64,000 nt of DNA from Aminobacterium colombiense DSM 12261 (GTDB lineage Bacteria > Synergistota > Synergistia > Synergistales > Aminobacteriaceae), in contig NC_014011.1 of assembly GCF_000025885.1 (NCBI RefSeq), forward strand, positions 1,488,001 to 1,552,000. Reading direction: 5' to 3'. The position numbers were made by a program, and so were the translations under genes. The notes below the pieces were generated by a model, which did not search any database, had not been told where the DNA came from, and worked only from the letters and a program-made list of their open reading frames with translations. Positions 36,413 through 46,236 of this stretch are shown here, one piece after another (within the stretch, counting starts at the first letter, position 1; every line of letters starts with the position of its first letter).

Positions 36413-38651
36413 CTCCCTGATTTATAATGCGGGATATTTTCTGATAGACGCGACATCGGAGATCCCAACCGTATTCTCGTGCCACATACTCTACTACATT
36501 GTCTAATGCTCCTGGACCGCCAAGGCGCTTTTTGCCTTCTTCTCCCATAGATTGACGAAGTTCTGAATCGGACAGAATGACGAAAGCCGTATCAGCAAGA
36601 ACCTGTGGATCGGGGGAAACAAGGATTTCAGAGTCTCCAAGAAGTTTTTTTTGCACTAGCTTCCCTTTCTCCCTTATGGAAACAACGGGAACTCCAAGGC
36701 CTGCACAGACCTGATTAGCCGTTCCTCCAAGACCTATAAGGATATGGGCGTCGGTTGCGACTGATACAAGAGGACCTAAATAGAACAATACCCGTAATCC
36801 GTTCTTTACAATGCCTCGTCCATCGTCAGCCAGCCGCCACCCAGGGGCCGCTGCCACCAATTGCTCTATGTCCAGTGAGGGGGCAATAACTGCCACAAAT
36901 ACGCACGACGTCTTTTTATTAAGGATCTCCACAGCGTCGAGCAGCATTTTCATATCATCATAGGCACGTTGTCTGCTGCCCGGCAACAAAAGCACCCTGG
37001 CTCCCTTTTCTTTGGGCCATTGAAAATATCCACTATTATTATCACATGTGAGGTCCATTATTGGATTCCCCGCAAACACCGCGTCGGCGTGGGAACGTAC
37101 AAGCTCTTTAGCGGTCTCGGAATCCCGTGTCCAAACCCGGCGGCAACGATGTTTTAAAAGAAACCGCTCAAGTCGCCAATGGCCGCTCAGATAGACGGTT
37201 TTGGCCGTGGCTACGAGAACTGGAAGTTGTCCCTGCCCCCAGAGGGTGTGAAGTAAAAGATAGACATCTCCAACACAGAGAGGGGTGCGCACCTCGCCGC
37301 GCAGTTTTTTCCAGGCTTTGAGCTGGGAAAATATATGACGGACAAGCCCCGATTTCAGATCTTTTAGCAAATCTGAAATGTGATATTTGATTACCCCTCC
37401 TGAGGGGGATTCAGAAGGTACAGAGTCCACAGAGATGCCGGCATTCTCGTACTGCTCTCCCTTTCCCACAATAGGGAAGGACGTAACGTAAGCGCACGGG
37501 AACCGCTTTTTCACTTTTTGAGCCAAAAGAGCTCCCATGGCATCTTCTCCATATCCGTTGGAGGCCACTACCAGCCGAGGTCGAAGTTTTTCTGCAACAA
37601 TACTCCAGAAACGGTCTTCTTCGTCTATGACTGTTGAGATTATAGGCACAAGAAGAGGAGAGATAAGGGGCTCCTTGGGAAGATTGTAGACGTCTTTTTC
37701 AGTGCAGACCAGATATCGGGCCCCCAGCTCCTCCTTGAGGGCGGCAAGCCGTTCCATATCTCTCAGGTCGAAACGGTGGTGGTCTTTGAAGCGCTGTTCC
37801 CTGAGCACGCGCAAACCTGCCTGGTCCAGTGTCCGCCTAAAACTTTCCGGGCTTCCAATGGCGGAGAAGGCCACCACAGGCAGGGACTTCACAGTAAAAT
37901 CTTCCATATCCTGCCAGGAACCGTCCCATAAAGACCAGCATCGCAGTTCCAGCCTCGATGTGAACAGACGGTCTGCCGGAATATATTGCAAAAGCTTCTG
38001 GCGGAGGCTTCGCAGCTCATCTTCTGAAACCTGATCGGCCTTTGTTATGACCACTATATGGGCCCTTTGAATAGCTTTTGGAGGTTCCCTCAAAATGCCC
38101 GCCGGTACAAGGCGTCCGTTTCCGAAGGGGCAGCAGGCGTCCACGAGCACTATATCCACATCCCGCCCTAAACGGCGATGCTGAAAGGCGTCATCGGCGA
38201 CAATGAGTTCCACATTGTGTTTCTGCAAGGCTTCCACGTCTTTTAAACGATCTCTCGAAACTGCCACTGGCACATGGGGAAGACGGGAGGCCAGAAGGAG
38301 GGGCTCGTCTCCAACGATCTCTCTTTCAGAAGAAGTACCCTTTATTACAACAGGCTCGCTTGTCCGCCCTCCATAACCCCGGCTTACAATGCCCACACGA
38401 ACCCCCATATTGTAGAAATGGCGGGAAAGCATTTCTACGAAAGGCGTCTTGTTTGTTCCGCCAAGGGTAATATTTCCTACACTGATAACGGGAATAGGCG
38501 GTTCATAGCTTGCCACAAGACCATGGTCGAAGGCAAAATTACGCGACCGGGCAAAACTTTGAGAAACACAGGCCAAGGGGACGAGCAAGGCCCAGGGGCT
38601 GAACTGCCGCTCTCCCCTGGCCCATTCAAGATAACTACGGACGAGTTTCAT
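36378..38651 (-). CDS. lpxK: Tetraacyldisaccharide 4'-kinase LpxK fused to an LpxB-like glycosyltransferase domain
   Basis: A protein of about 757 residues, twice the usual LpxK size. Residues 1-356 are LpxK, with the P-loop region [13 protein letters not shown] near 58-70, IVSRGYGG and the [12 protein letters not shown] motif. Residues 358-757 form a second domain beginning [19 protein letters not shown], with [13 protein letters not shown] and [18 protein letters not shown]. This matches the LpxB-related glycosyltransferase group known mostly as stand-alone proteins. LpxK phosphorylates the lipid A disaccharide at 4'. The P-loop has Asn where Gly usually precedes Lys. The ATG at 38651 overlaps the msbA end by 17 bases; the open frame extends further left, but only as a shadow of msbA. 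Confidence 0.9.
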   Translation of the reverse strand: MKLVRSYLEWARGERQFSPWALLVPLACVSQSFARSRNFAFDHGLVASYEPPIPVISVGNITLGGTNKTPFVEMLSRHFYNMGVRVGIVSRGYGGRTSEPVVIKGTSSEREIVGDEPLLLASRLPHVPVAVSRDRLKDVEALQKHNVELIVADDAFQHRRLGRDVDIVLVDACCPFGNGRLVPAGILREPPKAIQRAHIVVITKADQVSEDELRSLRQKLLQYIPADRLFTSRLELRCWSLWDGSWQDMEDFTVKSLPVVAFSAIGSPESFRRTLDQAGLRVLREQRFKDHHRFDLRDMERLAALKEELGARYLVCTEKDVYNLPKEPLISPLLVPIISTVIDEEDRFWSIVAEKLRPRLVVASNGYGEDAMGALLAQKVKKRFPCAYVTSFPIVGKGEQYENAGISVDSVPSESPSGGVIKYHISDLLKDLKSGLVRHIFSQLKAWKKLRGEVRTPLCVGDVYLLLHTLWGQGQLPVLVATAKTVYLSGHWRLERFLLKHRCRRVWTRDSETAKELVRSHADAVFAGNPIMDLTCDNNSGYFQWPKEKGARVLLLPGSRQRAYDDMKMLLDAVEILNKKTSCVFVAVIAPSLDIEQLVAAAPGWRLADDGRGIVKNGLRVLFYLGPLVSVATDAHILIGLGGTANQVCAGLGVPVVSIREKGKLVQKKLLGDSEILVSPDPQVLADTAFVILSDSELRQSMGEEGKKRLGGPGALDNVVEYVAREYGWDLRCRVYQKISRIINQGDDIHGSYSTNS

Positions 38652-40389
38652 TGTTCTTCTCTCCCCCAAATTGCAACTCGTACAGGTGGCGGTAGATTCC
38701 ACCCTTTTCAAGGAGCTCGTCGTGGGTGCCGCTTTCCACAATGTGCCCCTTACTGAGGACAAGAATGCGGTCCGCACTCCGCACAGTGGACAGGCGGTGG
38801 GCGATGACAAAGGAGGTTCGGCCTTCCATGGCTTTTTCCATAGCTTCCTGTATCTGGCTTTCAACGGCCACGTCAAGAGATGATGTAGCCTCGTCAAGAA
38901 TAAGGATGCGGGGATTCCGTATAATGGCACGAGCTATGGCCACGCGCTGTCTCTGGCCGCCGCTGAGGGTAACTCCCCGTTCTCCCACTTCAGTGTCATA
39001 TCCTTCGGGAAGGCTGGTTATAAAGGTATGGATACCGGCAATCTGAGCCGCCTTCACTATATCCTCTTCTGTAGCCTGGGGAAAACCGTAGCTGATGTTA
39101 AAGGCCAGACTTCCCTTCATGAGAACCGGGTCTTGGGGTACAATGCCAATCTGTTTCCGCAGTTCTGTGAGATCAAGGGTTCTCACATCGCAACCATCAA
39201 CGCTTACTTTCCCACGGGAAGGGTCATAAAAGCGGGGAATAAGGTCCATGAGAGTAGATTTCCCGCCGCCTGTTTCGCCGACAACGGCAACCCTTTCTCC
39301 AGGACAGACCTCGAGAGCGACCCCTTTTAACACCCACTGTTCGTCTTTATAGGCAAACCAGACATCTTCCATTTTGATCGCACCCTGTATGACTCCCAGG
39401 GGAACGGGATGTTCTGGCGAACGTATTTCACAAGGGGTATCAAAAATTGAAAAGATGCGTTCCGCCGAAGCCAGGCACAGCTGCATGCTGCTGACCACGC
39501 GGGTAAAGACCCGGATAGGGTGAACCAGAAAACCAAGATATCCCAAGAAGGCGATGAGTTCACCAGGAGTGAGTTTTTCATTTATAACATCTCTCCCCCC
39601 TATCCAGAGAATTAAGGCAAGGGCCGCAATGAGCACCACTTCGATAACACCTGAGAGGGCAGCCTGTACCTGCACTCCATGCATGAGGGCCTTGAAGTTC
39701 GCTCTGTTCTGGTCCTTAAAGCGTTGAGATTCCATGGCTTCCGTCACAAAGGAACGCACGATGCGTATGGCCGACAGGGCTTCCTGAATGATGGCAGACA
39801 GCCTGGCCAGCTCTTCCTGGATCGCATGCCCGACAAAGCGAAGTTTTTTGGAGGCATGGTCAAGAATGAAAAAGGTCAGGGGCAGAATGGCAAAGGTGAT
39901 AAGGGTAAGACGCCAGTTGATATATATGAGGAACCCAAGCATGCCCAAAAAGGTGATGCCCTGTACCACAAGATCCACTATGACAGTAGTAACCATGTTC
40001 TGCAGTACATTGACATCGTTGGTGATGCGCGACATCAGCTCGCCTACCCGCTTGCCGTATATATATCGCAGGGATAGATTCTGCATATGATCGTAGAGGC
40101 CCACACGAAGGTCCATGACCACATGCTGCCCCACCCAGTTCATAAGATACTGGTGGCCGTAGGAAGCGATACCTTTGCCCGTAAAAAGGAGCACCAGACC
40201 AATGGTAAGCACATTGAGAACATCCATCTTTTTAGCGATGAGAACATCGTCCACCACGTTTTTTAAAAGCCACGGGGGAATGACAGTAAAGACAGAGGCC
40301 AGAACCATACACCCAAGGGCGGCAAAGAGCCTCGGGAAATATGGCCGGGTATATTCTAAAAGACGTACGTAAATATGCTTCTTATTCAT
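38635..40389 (-). CDS. msbA: Lipid A / lipid-linked ABC exporter MsbA
   Basis: A 584-residue half-transporter, a normal MsbA length. Six membrane segments in the first 310 residues are followed by the ABC domain, with VGETGGGKSTL (Walker A), [16 protein letters not shown] (signature) and ILILDEATSSLD (Walker B). It flips lipid A-core across the inner membrane. The position between lpxB-like and lpxK genes makes a lipid A substrate near certain. The ATG overlaps the end of the preceding gene by eight bases. Confidence 0.93.
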   Translation of the reverse strand: MNKKHIYVRLLEYTRPYFPRLFAALGCMVLASVFTVIPPWLLKNVVDDVLIAKKMDVLNVLTIGLVLLFTGKGIASYGHQYLMNWVGQHVVMDLRVGLYDHMQNLSLRYIYGKRVGELMSRITNDVNVLQNMVTTVIVDLVVQGITFLGMLGFLIYINWRLTLITFAILPLTFFILDHASKKLRFVGHAIQEELARLSAIIQEALSAIRIVRSFVTEAMESQRFKDQNRANFKALMHGVQVQAALSGVIEVVLIAALALILWIGGRDVINEKLTPGELIAFLGYLGFLVHPIRVFTRVVSSMQLCLASAERIFSIFDTPCEIRSPEHPVPLGVIQGAIKMEDVWFAYKDEQWVLKGVALEVCPGERVAVVGETGGGKSTLMDLIPRFYDPSRGKVSVDGCDVRTLDLTELRKQIGIVPQDPVLMKGSLAFNISYGFPQATEEDIVKAAQIAGIHTFITSLPEGYDTEVGERGVTLSGGQRQRVAIARAIIRNPRILILDEATSSLDVAVESQIQEAMEKAMEGRTSFVIAHRLSTVRSADRILVLSKGHIVESGTHDELLEKGGIYRHLYELQFGGEKNNETRP

Positions 40390-41488
40390 TGATACACAGC
40401 CTTTCGATCATGTCACATAACTTTTTCGAAGGTGTTTCTATAGACCGCCCGGATAGCTGGCATAATTTTATTTTCTGGGCTCTCCGTTCTTCGTGGTCGA
40501 ACCAGAGGGCGCTTATTTCCCTAACTACATCTTTCGAGCTCAGTTCTCCAACTACTTCCTTCATTATCTGGCTTTGAGAAAGCCGATTAGGCCACGCCAG
40601 GTAGGAGGTTCTATGATTCGCTTTCCACCGCAGCACTTTCTCTTTAACAGCCGGACCAAAAATCGGCAAGGATGCAATGAGCCCCTTTAAGCCGCTTATG
40701 GGGATTTCCCTCAAAAAAGCGAAGGGAACGGCAACGAGTGCGGGTATTCCCATATGCATAAGCTCAAGGGTGTTTGTTCCAGGCTGGGTTAAGGCCATGT
40801 CCGCATTTTTAAGAACCACACCTGTTCCAGCCATCGCCGGGTTTAAACCCGCGGAACGCCAGGTTTCCCGCTCTTCAGCCTTCGAAAAGGGAGAGAGGAG
40901 AGTTGCAACCTGAAGCGGCCCTGTCTGTTCCCGCAGCAAAGAGACCACTTCCATAAGATAGGGCAGAGCCTTGGCGCGTATGGCAGGGCGGCTTCCCGGG
41001 AATAAAACCAGTTTAAGACCTTGCCTATCCAGCCAGGGAGAAGGGCCGTCATCCATAAGGATCCCTTCTTTAACAAGATCGCCAACTACTGCCGCATTAG
41101 GAGATATGGACCGGGCCATGGATTCAAAGGCGGTAAAGACACCACTACAGTGTTCCAATCCTTTTTTACGGCCATAAGTGTAGCAGAAAAGAGGGACTTT
41201 TCCTTTTTGGCCCATATGGCGCCCAAAAAAGAGATCGCCGCCCAGTTGAATAATACCATCAGTTTCATGATGGTTCATAGCCCGCAAAGTATTTGCCGAA
41301 GAGTAAGGCCCCTTCACTTCATCCGCTCCCAGTGCCATGGCCGCATGACCTTCCCGCCCACTGGCAAATTGGCATGGAAGAATCCAGATTGTAACATTTT
41401 TATTACGGCGTTTAAGTTCTCTCGTAAGGGGGCGGCACCATCCCCAAAGTTCGCCCGGGCCATTGACAAGAAGAGTCACGGAATTCAT
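40382..41488 (-). CDS. LpxB-related glycosyltransferase
   Basis: A protein of about 368 residues. It shares the LpxB fold: N-terminal LVNGPGELWGWCRPLTREL and a C-terminal FPGSRPAIRAKALPYLMEV and TQPGTNTLELMHMGIPALVA. It lacks the exact SGEPSGD start of true LpxB, which is encoded just upstream. The start at 41488 gives an ATGA overlap with the lpxB stop; an in-frame start at 41521 would be inside lpxB. It ends with eight bases shared with msbA. The sugar donor and acceptor are unknown. It could add a further sugar to the lipid A disaccharide or be a paralogue with relaxed function. Confidence 0.8.
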   Translation of the reverse strand: MNSVTLLVNGPGELWGWCRPLTRELKRRNKNVTIWILPCQFASGREGHAAMALGADEVKGPYSSANTLRAMNHHETDGIIQLGGDLFFGRHMGQKGKVPLFCYTYGRKKGLEHCSGVFTAFESMARSISPNAAVVGDLVKEGILMDDGPSPWLDRQGLKLVLFPGSRPAIRAKALPYLMEVVSLLREQTGPLQVATLLSPFSKAEERETWRSAGLNPAMAGTGVVLKNADMALTQPGTNTLELMHMGIPALVAVPFAFLREIPISGLKGLIASLPIFGPAVKEKVLRWKANHRTSYLAWPNRLSQSQIMKEVVGELSSKDVVREISALWFDHEERRAQKIKLCQLSGRSIETPSKKLCDMIERLCINE

Positions 41489-42582
41489 GGCAGCCCCCCC
41501 TTGAGAATAGCCTGAGTCCAAAGTTCCGTAGCTCCAGGCACTCCCAAATCCTTTCTGCCTCTCATAAGAGCTTCGTGTTTCTGCTTTTCCACCTCGGGAT
41601 CATCAAGATAAAGGATCGCCTCTTCCATAACACGGGAAGAAGAGGCCTCTTTTTGCAGAAGCTCGGGATAAACTGTTTCGTGGGCCATAATATTAGGAAG
41701 CGAAACCCAGGGAGTCTTAACAAAATTCTTATAGATGCGCCACGATAGCCATGACCCTTTATACACGACGATCATGAAACGGTTTGCCATCATGGCCTCA
41801 AGGGAGGCTGTTCCACTCGCCCCCACTACCATCCGGCTCCGTTCCATAAGTTCCTTTCCCCTTCCTTCAAAAAGAGTCCACTTTCGCAAGTCTCTTTTCA
41901 TCTTTTCACGGATAGAAGAAGAAAGGCCTGGGGCAATTGAAAAGACAGGTTCATATCCCATACTTTGAAATTGTCGGGCACTTTCCACAAGTATGGGCAG
42001 CAGCCTTTTCACTTCCCCAGTGCGGCTTCCTGGCAGAAGGGCAATGATTCGGCCTGACGGTTCTGTGACACCAGAGGAACTGGTCTCATCAAGGAAGGGA
42101 TGGCCGATCCAAAGGGATGGAACGTCATGTTCTGTTAAATAGAGGTGTTCAAAGCGCAGCAGGGGCAGCAGAAGAGTGCAATACCGCCGCAGTGTCCTGA
42201 CTCGTTTTTTTCTCCACGCCCAGACAGTGGGCGGGGCCACGTAGAAAATAGGATTCTCAAACCCCTTCTTTCGCAGCGACCGGATAAGTGGAAGATGAAA
42301 ATCCGGGCTGTCTATAACAATGACCCGCCTGGGCTGCTCTTTGAGAATAAACTTCACCATGGTATTTTTAAGGCGAAGGAGCCTGGGGATAGCCGCCAGG
42401 ATATCTGTGCTGCCCATAAGACTCAGTTGGTCGATTGTCCAGAGAGCCTCCCCCTGTTCTGCGACTCCCCTGGGACCAAGCATCCCCATGATGGGCTCGT
42501 CAGTTTGTTTGCGAAGATACCGGATGATAGAGCCTGCGTAGTGATCCCCTGAAGGTTCGCCGCAACTTATATAGATAGACAT
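41485..42582 (-). CDS. lpxB: Lipid-A-disaccharide synthase LpxB
   Basis: A 365-residue LpxB. It begins MSIYISCGEPSGDHYAGSI and has VIDSPDFHLPLIRSLRKKG, PPTVWAWRKKRV and LLPGSRTGEVKRLLP, all hallmarks of the family. It links UDP-diacylglucosamine and lipid X to form the lipid A disaccharide. It lies just after lpxI and overlaps its end. Two more LpxB-type domains are encoded within the next 5 kb. Confidence 0.95.
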   Translation of the reverse strand: MSIYISCGEPSGDHYAGSIIRYLRKQTDEPIMGMLGPRGVAEQGEALWTIDQLSLMGSTDILAAIPRLLRLKNTMVKFILKEQPRRVIVIDSPDFHLPLIRSLRKKGFENPIFYVAPPTVWAWRKKRVRTLRRYCTLLLPLLRFEHLYLTEHDVPSLWIGHPFLDETSSSGVTEPSGRIIALLPGSRTGEVKRLLPILVESARQFQSMGYEPVFSIAPGLSSSIREKMKRDLRKWTLFEGRGKELMERSRMVVGASGTASLEAMMANRFMIVVYKGSWLSWRIYKNFVKTPWVSLPNIMAHETVYPELLQKEASSSRVMEEAILYLDDPEVEKQKHEALMRGRKDLGVPGATELWTQAILKGGLP

Positions 42583-43388
42583 GGGGGCACTCCCACCACT
42601 GCGATGTTCAGCCGGGCAGCAAGCTCAAGAAAAGCTTCTTTCTCAAGCATGAGGGTACGGCCGGCTTCGAGAGCCAGGCAGGTTTGTCCGGCTTTCTCCA
42701 TCATGTGGAGGGTATGAGTTCCCACTACAGGGATATCAAAGCGTTCATCCTGGTCTGCCCGCATCATTTTTATCACAGAGCCTCCATGGACCAATGTTCC
42801 AGCCCGCTGAAGCATGGCATCTGTTCCTTCCATAGCTTCCACTGCCACAACCGCGCCGCTGTGTATGACGATGCTCTGGCCAAAAGAAAGGGGCAGAAGA
42901 TGAAAAAGGATTGAGCAGCCATAGGCTACATCCTTTGCTTCCTGATCTGAAAGGCCTCGGGCTGAGACTTGCCCTTCAGGAGTGAGGAGATCAGAAAGGA
43001 TCTGTCTGTACCCTGCTACTTTAATTCCAGTTTTTTCTATAGTACGGACGATACGACTGAGAAGAGCGTGGTCATCGTTGTTTTCTGCATCAAGAGACTG
43101 TTTCAGCAATACGTCGAGGTTTTCTCGCTGGTACATGAGACTTTTGGGAACCTGACCTGCCAGTATCATGGTCTCTACTTTATGGGAAAGCATCTGACCC
43201 AAAATCCATTCAAGATCAGGTGTTGCCACTGTCCAAATTTGCCTTGCAAAAGGAGCGAGGCGCTCTATATCCGCTCCCATTGAAAAAACATAAGGGGGCA
43301 TTCCCTCTTTGAAAAGCCTGGCACAAATTATTTCAGGGAGGCAGCCCTCCCCGGCAATAATAGCAAGTGTTCTTTTCATATTAATCAT
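42567..43388 (-). CDS. lpxI: UDP-2,3-diacylglucosamine pyrophosphatase LpxI
   Basis: A 273-residue LpxI (DUF1009). It has LAIIAGEGCLPEIICARL at the start and RGLSDQEAKDVAYGCSILF and HGGSVIKMMRADQDERFDIP in the C-terminal half. LpxI hydrolyses UDP-2,3-diacylglucosamine to lipid X in organisms lacking LpxH. It follows the lptF/G gene with an eight-base overlap. The start MINMKRT at 43388 has AAAGG three to four bases before it; MKRT at 43379 is possible too. This supplies lipid X to LpxB directly downstream. Confidence 0.93.
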   Translation of the reverse strand: MINMKRTLAIIAGEGCLPEIICARLFKEGMPPYVFSMGADIERLAPFARQIWTVATPDLEWILGQMLSHKVETMILAGQVPKSLMYQRENLDVLLKQSLDAENNDDHALLSRIVRTIEKTGIKVAGYRQILSDLLTPEGQVSARGLSDQEAKDVAYGCSILFHLLPLSFGQSIVIHSGAVVAVEAMEGTDAMLQRAGTLVHGGSVIKMMRADQDERFDIPVVGTHTLHMMEKAGQTCLALEAGRTLMLEKEAFLELAARLNIAVVGVPPCLSI

Positions 43389-44487
43389 TCGCCTTTCGTG
43401 CGAAGTATCCTCCTACAAGCAAAAAGAGGACGTTAGGCACCCAAGCAGCCAAGAGCGGGGGCATATGTTCTGTTTCCCCAAAGGCTTTGCAAAGGGACAT
43501 CACTACATAGTAGACGAAAACAATCATGACGCTGAGGCCAAACCCCACGCCGGACCCGGTTCTATGGGATCTTACGCCAAGGCTGGCTCCTAATATGGCG
43601 AGAACAACGCTCGCCCATGGAACAGCGAATCGAAGGTGGAAGAGAACCCACAACGGCGCAAGGTTCCCACCCTGGGCCTGAAGAAGGCGTATCTGGGCCA
43701 TAAGTTCCAGGGCGCTCATTTCACTCGGTTTGCGGGAAGCCTGCTCAACCTGCTGAGGCGAGAGGTTTAGATCGAATTGCTGACGCTCGAAACGAAAAAG
43801 GAGTTCTACTTTTCCACCATTCGTTACCTGAAATACTTCACCATCATCAATCCACCATTTTCCATCTTTCCAGAGGCCGGTCTTGCCCACGGTTATCCGT
43901 TTGAGCTTTCCCTTTTCGAACTCCTGAACGAGCACATTGGTCATAGTTCCTTTTCGAGGCTGAAGCTTTTCTATGTAAATAACCCTGTTGAGCTGCCCAT
44001 TGCTTTCGTCCCGTAAAAAAACTTGTTCTTTGAGAACGGAGGGCTTCTCTCGCATCACTTCGAATCTCATGAGATTTTCCGCGGCACGATTTGAAAAAGG
44101 CACCACTGTTTCATTAAGGATAAGAGCAGAAAGCCCTACCAGGAGAGATCCCACAATGACAGGTTTCAAAATTCGCTGAAAGGAAATTCCGGAGGCTTTC
44201 AGCGCCACTATTTCACTGTTTGTAGAAAGTTTGCCAAAGGTAAGGAGTGCCGAGAGCAGACACGCCATGGGCAGTGTCAGAATGATCACTTCCGGCAAAC
44301 TGTAGATAAAAAGCCGCAAGACAACGCCAATGGATATCCCTTTTTCTATAATCATGCTGGCAATTTGGAAAAGCAGGTCGCCCGCTACAAACACCATGGT
44401 AAAGGCCATGACGCCAAAAACAAAGGATCCAGCCATTTCTTTCCATATAAAACGATCGAGAATTCCTCTATTTCCCACTATCCCCAC
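43381..44487 (-). CDS. LptF/LptG-family LPS export permease
   Basis: A 368-residue protein of the YjgP/YjgQ family. Three membrane segments lie in the first 110 residues, a periplasmic domain of about 150 residues follows, and three segments are at the C-terminus. RFIWKEMAGSFVFGVMAFT and LSALLTFGKLSTNSEIVALK are the conserved cytoplasmic-loop blocks. It is part of the inner-membrane machine that extracts LPS. Only one such gene is in this window, so either a second one lies elsewhere or it forms a homodimer. The GTG start overlaps kdsC by 20 bases. Confidence 0.88.
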   Translation of the reverse strand: MGIVGNRGILDRFIWKEMAGSFVFGVMAFTMVFVAGDLLFQIASMIIEKGISIGVVLRLFIYSLPEVIILTLPMACLLSALLTFGKLSTNSEIVALKASGISFQRILKPVIVGSLLVGLSALILNETVVPFSNRAAENLMRFEVMREKPSVLKEQVFLRDESNGQLNRVIYIEKLQPRKGTMTNVLVQEFEKGKLKRITVGKTGLWKDGKWWIDDGEVFQVTNGGKVELLFRFERQQFDLNLSPQQVEQASRKPSEMSALELMAQIRLLQAQGGNLAPLWVLFHLRFAVPWASVVLAILGASLGVRSHRTGSGVGFGLSVMIVFVYYVVMSLCKAFGETEHMPPLLAAWVPNVLFLLVGGYFARKAND

Positions 44488-44965
44488 GTCCTGTTACCCA
44501 TTCTTTATTGTATGCGAGTATGTATTCGGCAGCTTCGCGAATAGCGCCCCGGCCGCCCTCTTTGGTGGTAACCCTGTCTGCCGCCTTTTTGGCCTCTGAT
44601 ACGGCATTGGCCACCGCAAAACCAAGACCGACCCACTGAAGACATTCAACATCGTTCACATCATCGCCGGCATAAGCAATCTGAGAGGATGGGAGAGCGA
44701 GATCAGAGGCCAGTTTTTTCAATGCTTCATATTTATTTTTTACGCCATTCTGAAGGAGGGCTATGCCAAGCTCTTTTGCCCGCCCTTCTGTGGCAGGTGA
44801 GTAACGGCCGCTTATAATGGCTACTTCTACGCCCCCTTGGCGAAGACGGGAAATGCCCATGCCATCCTGTATATCAAAACGTTTAAACTCGTTGCCCCGC
44901 CCATCAAGATATACTCCGCCATCAGTCAAAGTTCCATCTACGTCAAGAACAAGGAGTTTAATCAT
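44468..44965 (-). CDS. kdsC: 3-deoxy-D-manno-octulosonate 8-phosphate phosphatase KdsC
   Basis: A 165-residue HAD phosphatase of the KdsC type. It has LLVLDVDGTLTDGGVYLDG with both catalytic aspartates, VAIISGRYSPATEGRAKEL and AYAGDDVNDVECLQWVG. It removes the phosphate from Kdo-8-phosphate. The ATG at 44965 is preceded by AAAGGAGA and overlaps the lpxA stop by eight bases. An in-frame start at 45067 would read through the lpxA end. Confidence 0.94.
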   Translation of the reverse strand: MIKLLVLDVDGTLTDGGVYLDGRGNEFKRFDIQDGMGISRLRQGGVEVAIISGRYSPATEGRAKELGIALLQNGVKNKYEALKKLASDLALPSSQIAYAGDDVNDVECLQWVGLGFAVANAVSEAKKAADRVTTKEGGRGAIREAAEYILAYNKEWVTGRGDSGK

Positions 44966-45761
44966 CTGTCTCTCCTTTAGAACCATGGGGCCATGGCGCC
45001 AGCCCCCGGTGTGCTTGTGCCACAAATGCAACGATCTCGGCAGCAAGAGCGTTTTCACCGGCAGCAAGACTTTGAGCCGCCGTTCTGATTGGAAGACCGC
45101 TATGGTAAAGATGCCGATATAGATTTTTTATATCTTTCCTGTCAGAGGAAGAAAAACCAGCCCTTTTCAGACCCACGCTGTTTATACCGTGTACCTGGGC
45201 CGGATGGCCGTCAACAAGCAAAAATGGCGCTACATCTTTCACAACTTTCGACAGACCCCCTATCATACAGTAGCGGCCAACCCGGACAAATTGATGAAAA
45301 CCTGCCAGGCCGCCTACGACTGTACCCTCTCCCACAGAAACGTAGCCGGCGAAACCTGCTTTGTTTGCAATGGTAACACGTTTTGCTATCTGTACGTTGT
45401 GGCCCAGATGGACACCTTCCATAATGAAGCAGTCATCGCCCACCACTGTAATCGCTCCCTCACCACAGGCGCGATGTATTGTCACATTTTCTCGAATAAC
45501 CACCCTATCCCCAATATGAACCCAGCTTTCTTCATTGCCAAAACTTTTATCCTGCGGTTCCCGGCCAAGGATGGAATTTTCATAGATGTGGCATCCTGCC
45601 CCGATTCGGGTGAAATCGAGGATACGAACAAAGGCCTCCAGCGTGGTGTTTTCGCCAATATGTACCAGGTCTCCCACAATACAATAGGGCCCCACAACAA
45701 TATTATCTTCAAGAACCGCCTTTGGCGATACTATTGCCGTAGGATGAATGGTTACGGACAT
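44958..45761 (-). CDS. lpxA: UDP-N-acetylglucosamine acyltransferase LpxA
   Basis: A 267-residue left-handed beta-helix protein with hexapeptide repeats through most of its length. It starts VTIHPTAIVSPKAVLEDN and has EGVHLGHNVQIAKRVTIANK with the catalytic His and GLSKVVKDVAPFLLVDGHPA. It adds a 3-hydroxyacyl chain to UDP-GlcNAc as the first step of lipid A synthesis. It follows fabZ after two bases. Normal length. Confidence 0.96.
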   Translation of the reverse strand: MSVTIHPTAIVSPKAVLEDNIVVGPYCIVGDLVHIGENTTLEAFVRILDFTRIGAGCHIYENSILGREPQDKSFGNEESWVHIGDRVVIRENVTIHRACGEGAITVVGDDCFIMEGVHLGHNVQIAKRVTIANKAGFAGYVSVGEGTVVGGLAGFHQFVRVGRYCMIGGLSKVVKDVAPFLLVDGHPAQVHGINSVGLKRAGFSSSDRKDIKNLYRHLYHSGLPIRTAAQSLAAGENALAAEIVAFVAQAHRGLAPWPHGSKGETDD

Positions 45762-45763
45762 GG

Positions 45764-46222
45764 CTAAATCCTTTCCTCCATAGCTTCTTTCTTGGAAAGC
45801 CTCTCTGCCATGAAGAAGCTGTACTCCGCTTCTGCGGCAAGCTCTCCGTCGACTCCCGATCTTGCTTTCACTTTTCCCATAAGCCCCCGCGACTTGACCA
45901 TTTCAGCTGTGGTAATGAGCTGATCTCCAGGTCTTACAGGGCGGCGAAAACGGGCCTTGTCCACTCCTGTCAGGTATGTCACCATATTTTGCATGTTTGG
46001 TCGGCAAACGATCATCATGGCCGCCACTTGCCCCATGGCTTCAAGAATAAGAACACCGGGCATCACCGGTTCGTCAGGAAAGTGGCCGGTAAAGAAAGGT
46101 TCGTTAATTGAAACATTTTTGAGGCCAACCACTCGATTTTCCCCTACTTCCAAGATGCGGTCTACCAGAAGAAATGGATAGCGGTGTGGAAGGGCTTTCA
46201 TAATTTTATCAATATCGATCAT
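45764..46222 (-). CDS. fabZ: 3-hydroxyacyl-ACP dehydratase FabZ
   Basis: A 152-residue FabZ. It has LPHRYPFLLVDRILEV, GHFPDEPVMPGVLILEAMGQ with the active-site His and Glu, and GVDKARFRRPVRPGDQL. It dehydrates hydroxyacyl-ACP in fatty acid synthesis, and its substrate pool also feeds LpxA. The ATG at 46222 has AAAGGAGA eight bases before it. An in-frame ATG at 46240 carries that ribosome site inside it and so is rejected. It lies between lpxC and lpxA in the usual order. Confidence 0.95.
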   Translation of the reverse strand: MIDIDKIMKALPHRYPFLLVDRILEVGENRVVGLKNVSINEPFFTGHFPDEPVMPGVLILEAMGQVAAMMIVCRPNMQNMVTYLTGVDKARFRRPVRPGDQLITTAEMVKSRGLMGKVKARSGVDGELAAEAEYSFFMAERLSKKEAMEERI

Positions 46223-46236
46223 TATATTATCTCCTT

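Noticed and set aside
38652-38930. A 93-codon N-terminal extension of the lpxK frame
   Set aside because: It lies inside msbA in another frame, has no LpxK features, and the ATG at 38651 gives the normal LpxK start.
44966-45067. Longer start for kdsC inside lpxA
   Set aside because: KdsC family similarity begins at MIKLLVLDVDG, and the ATG at 44965 has a clear ribosome site.
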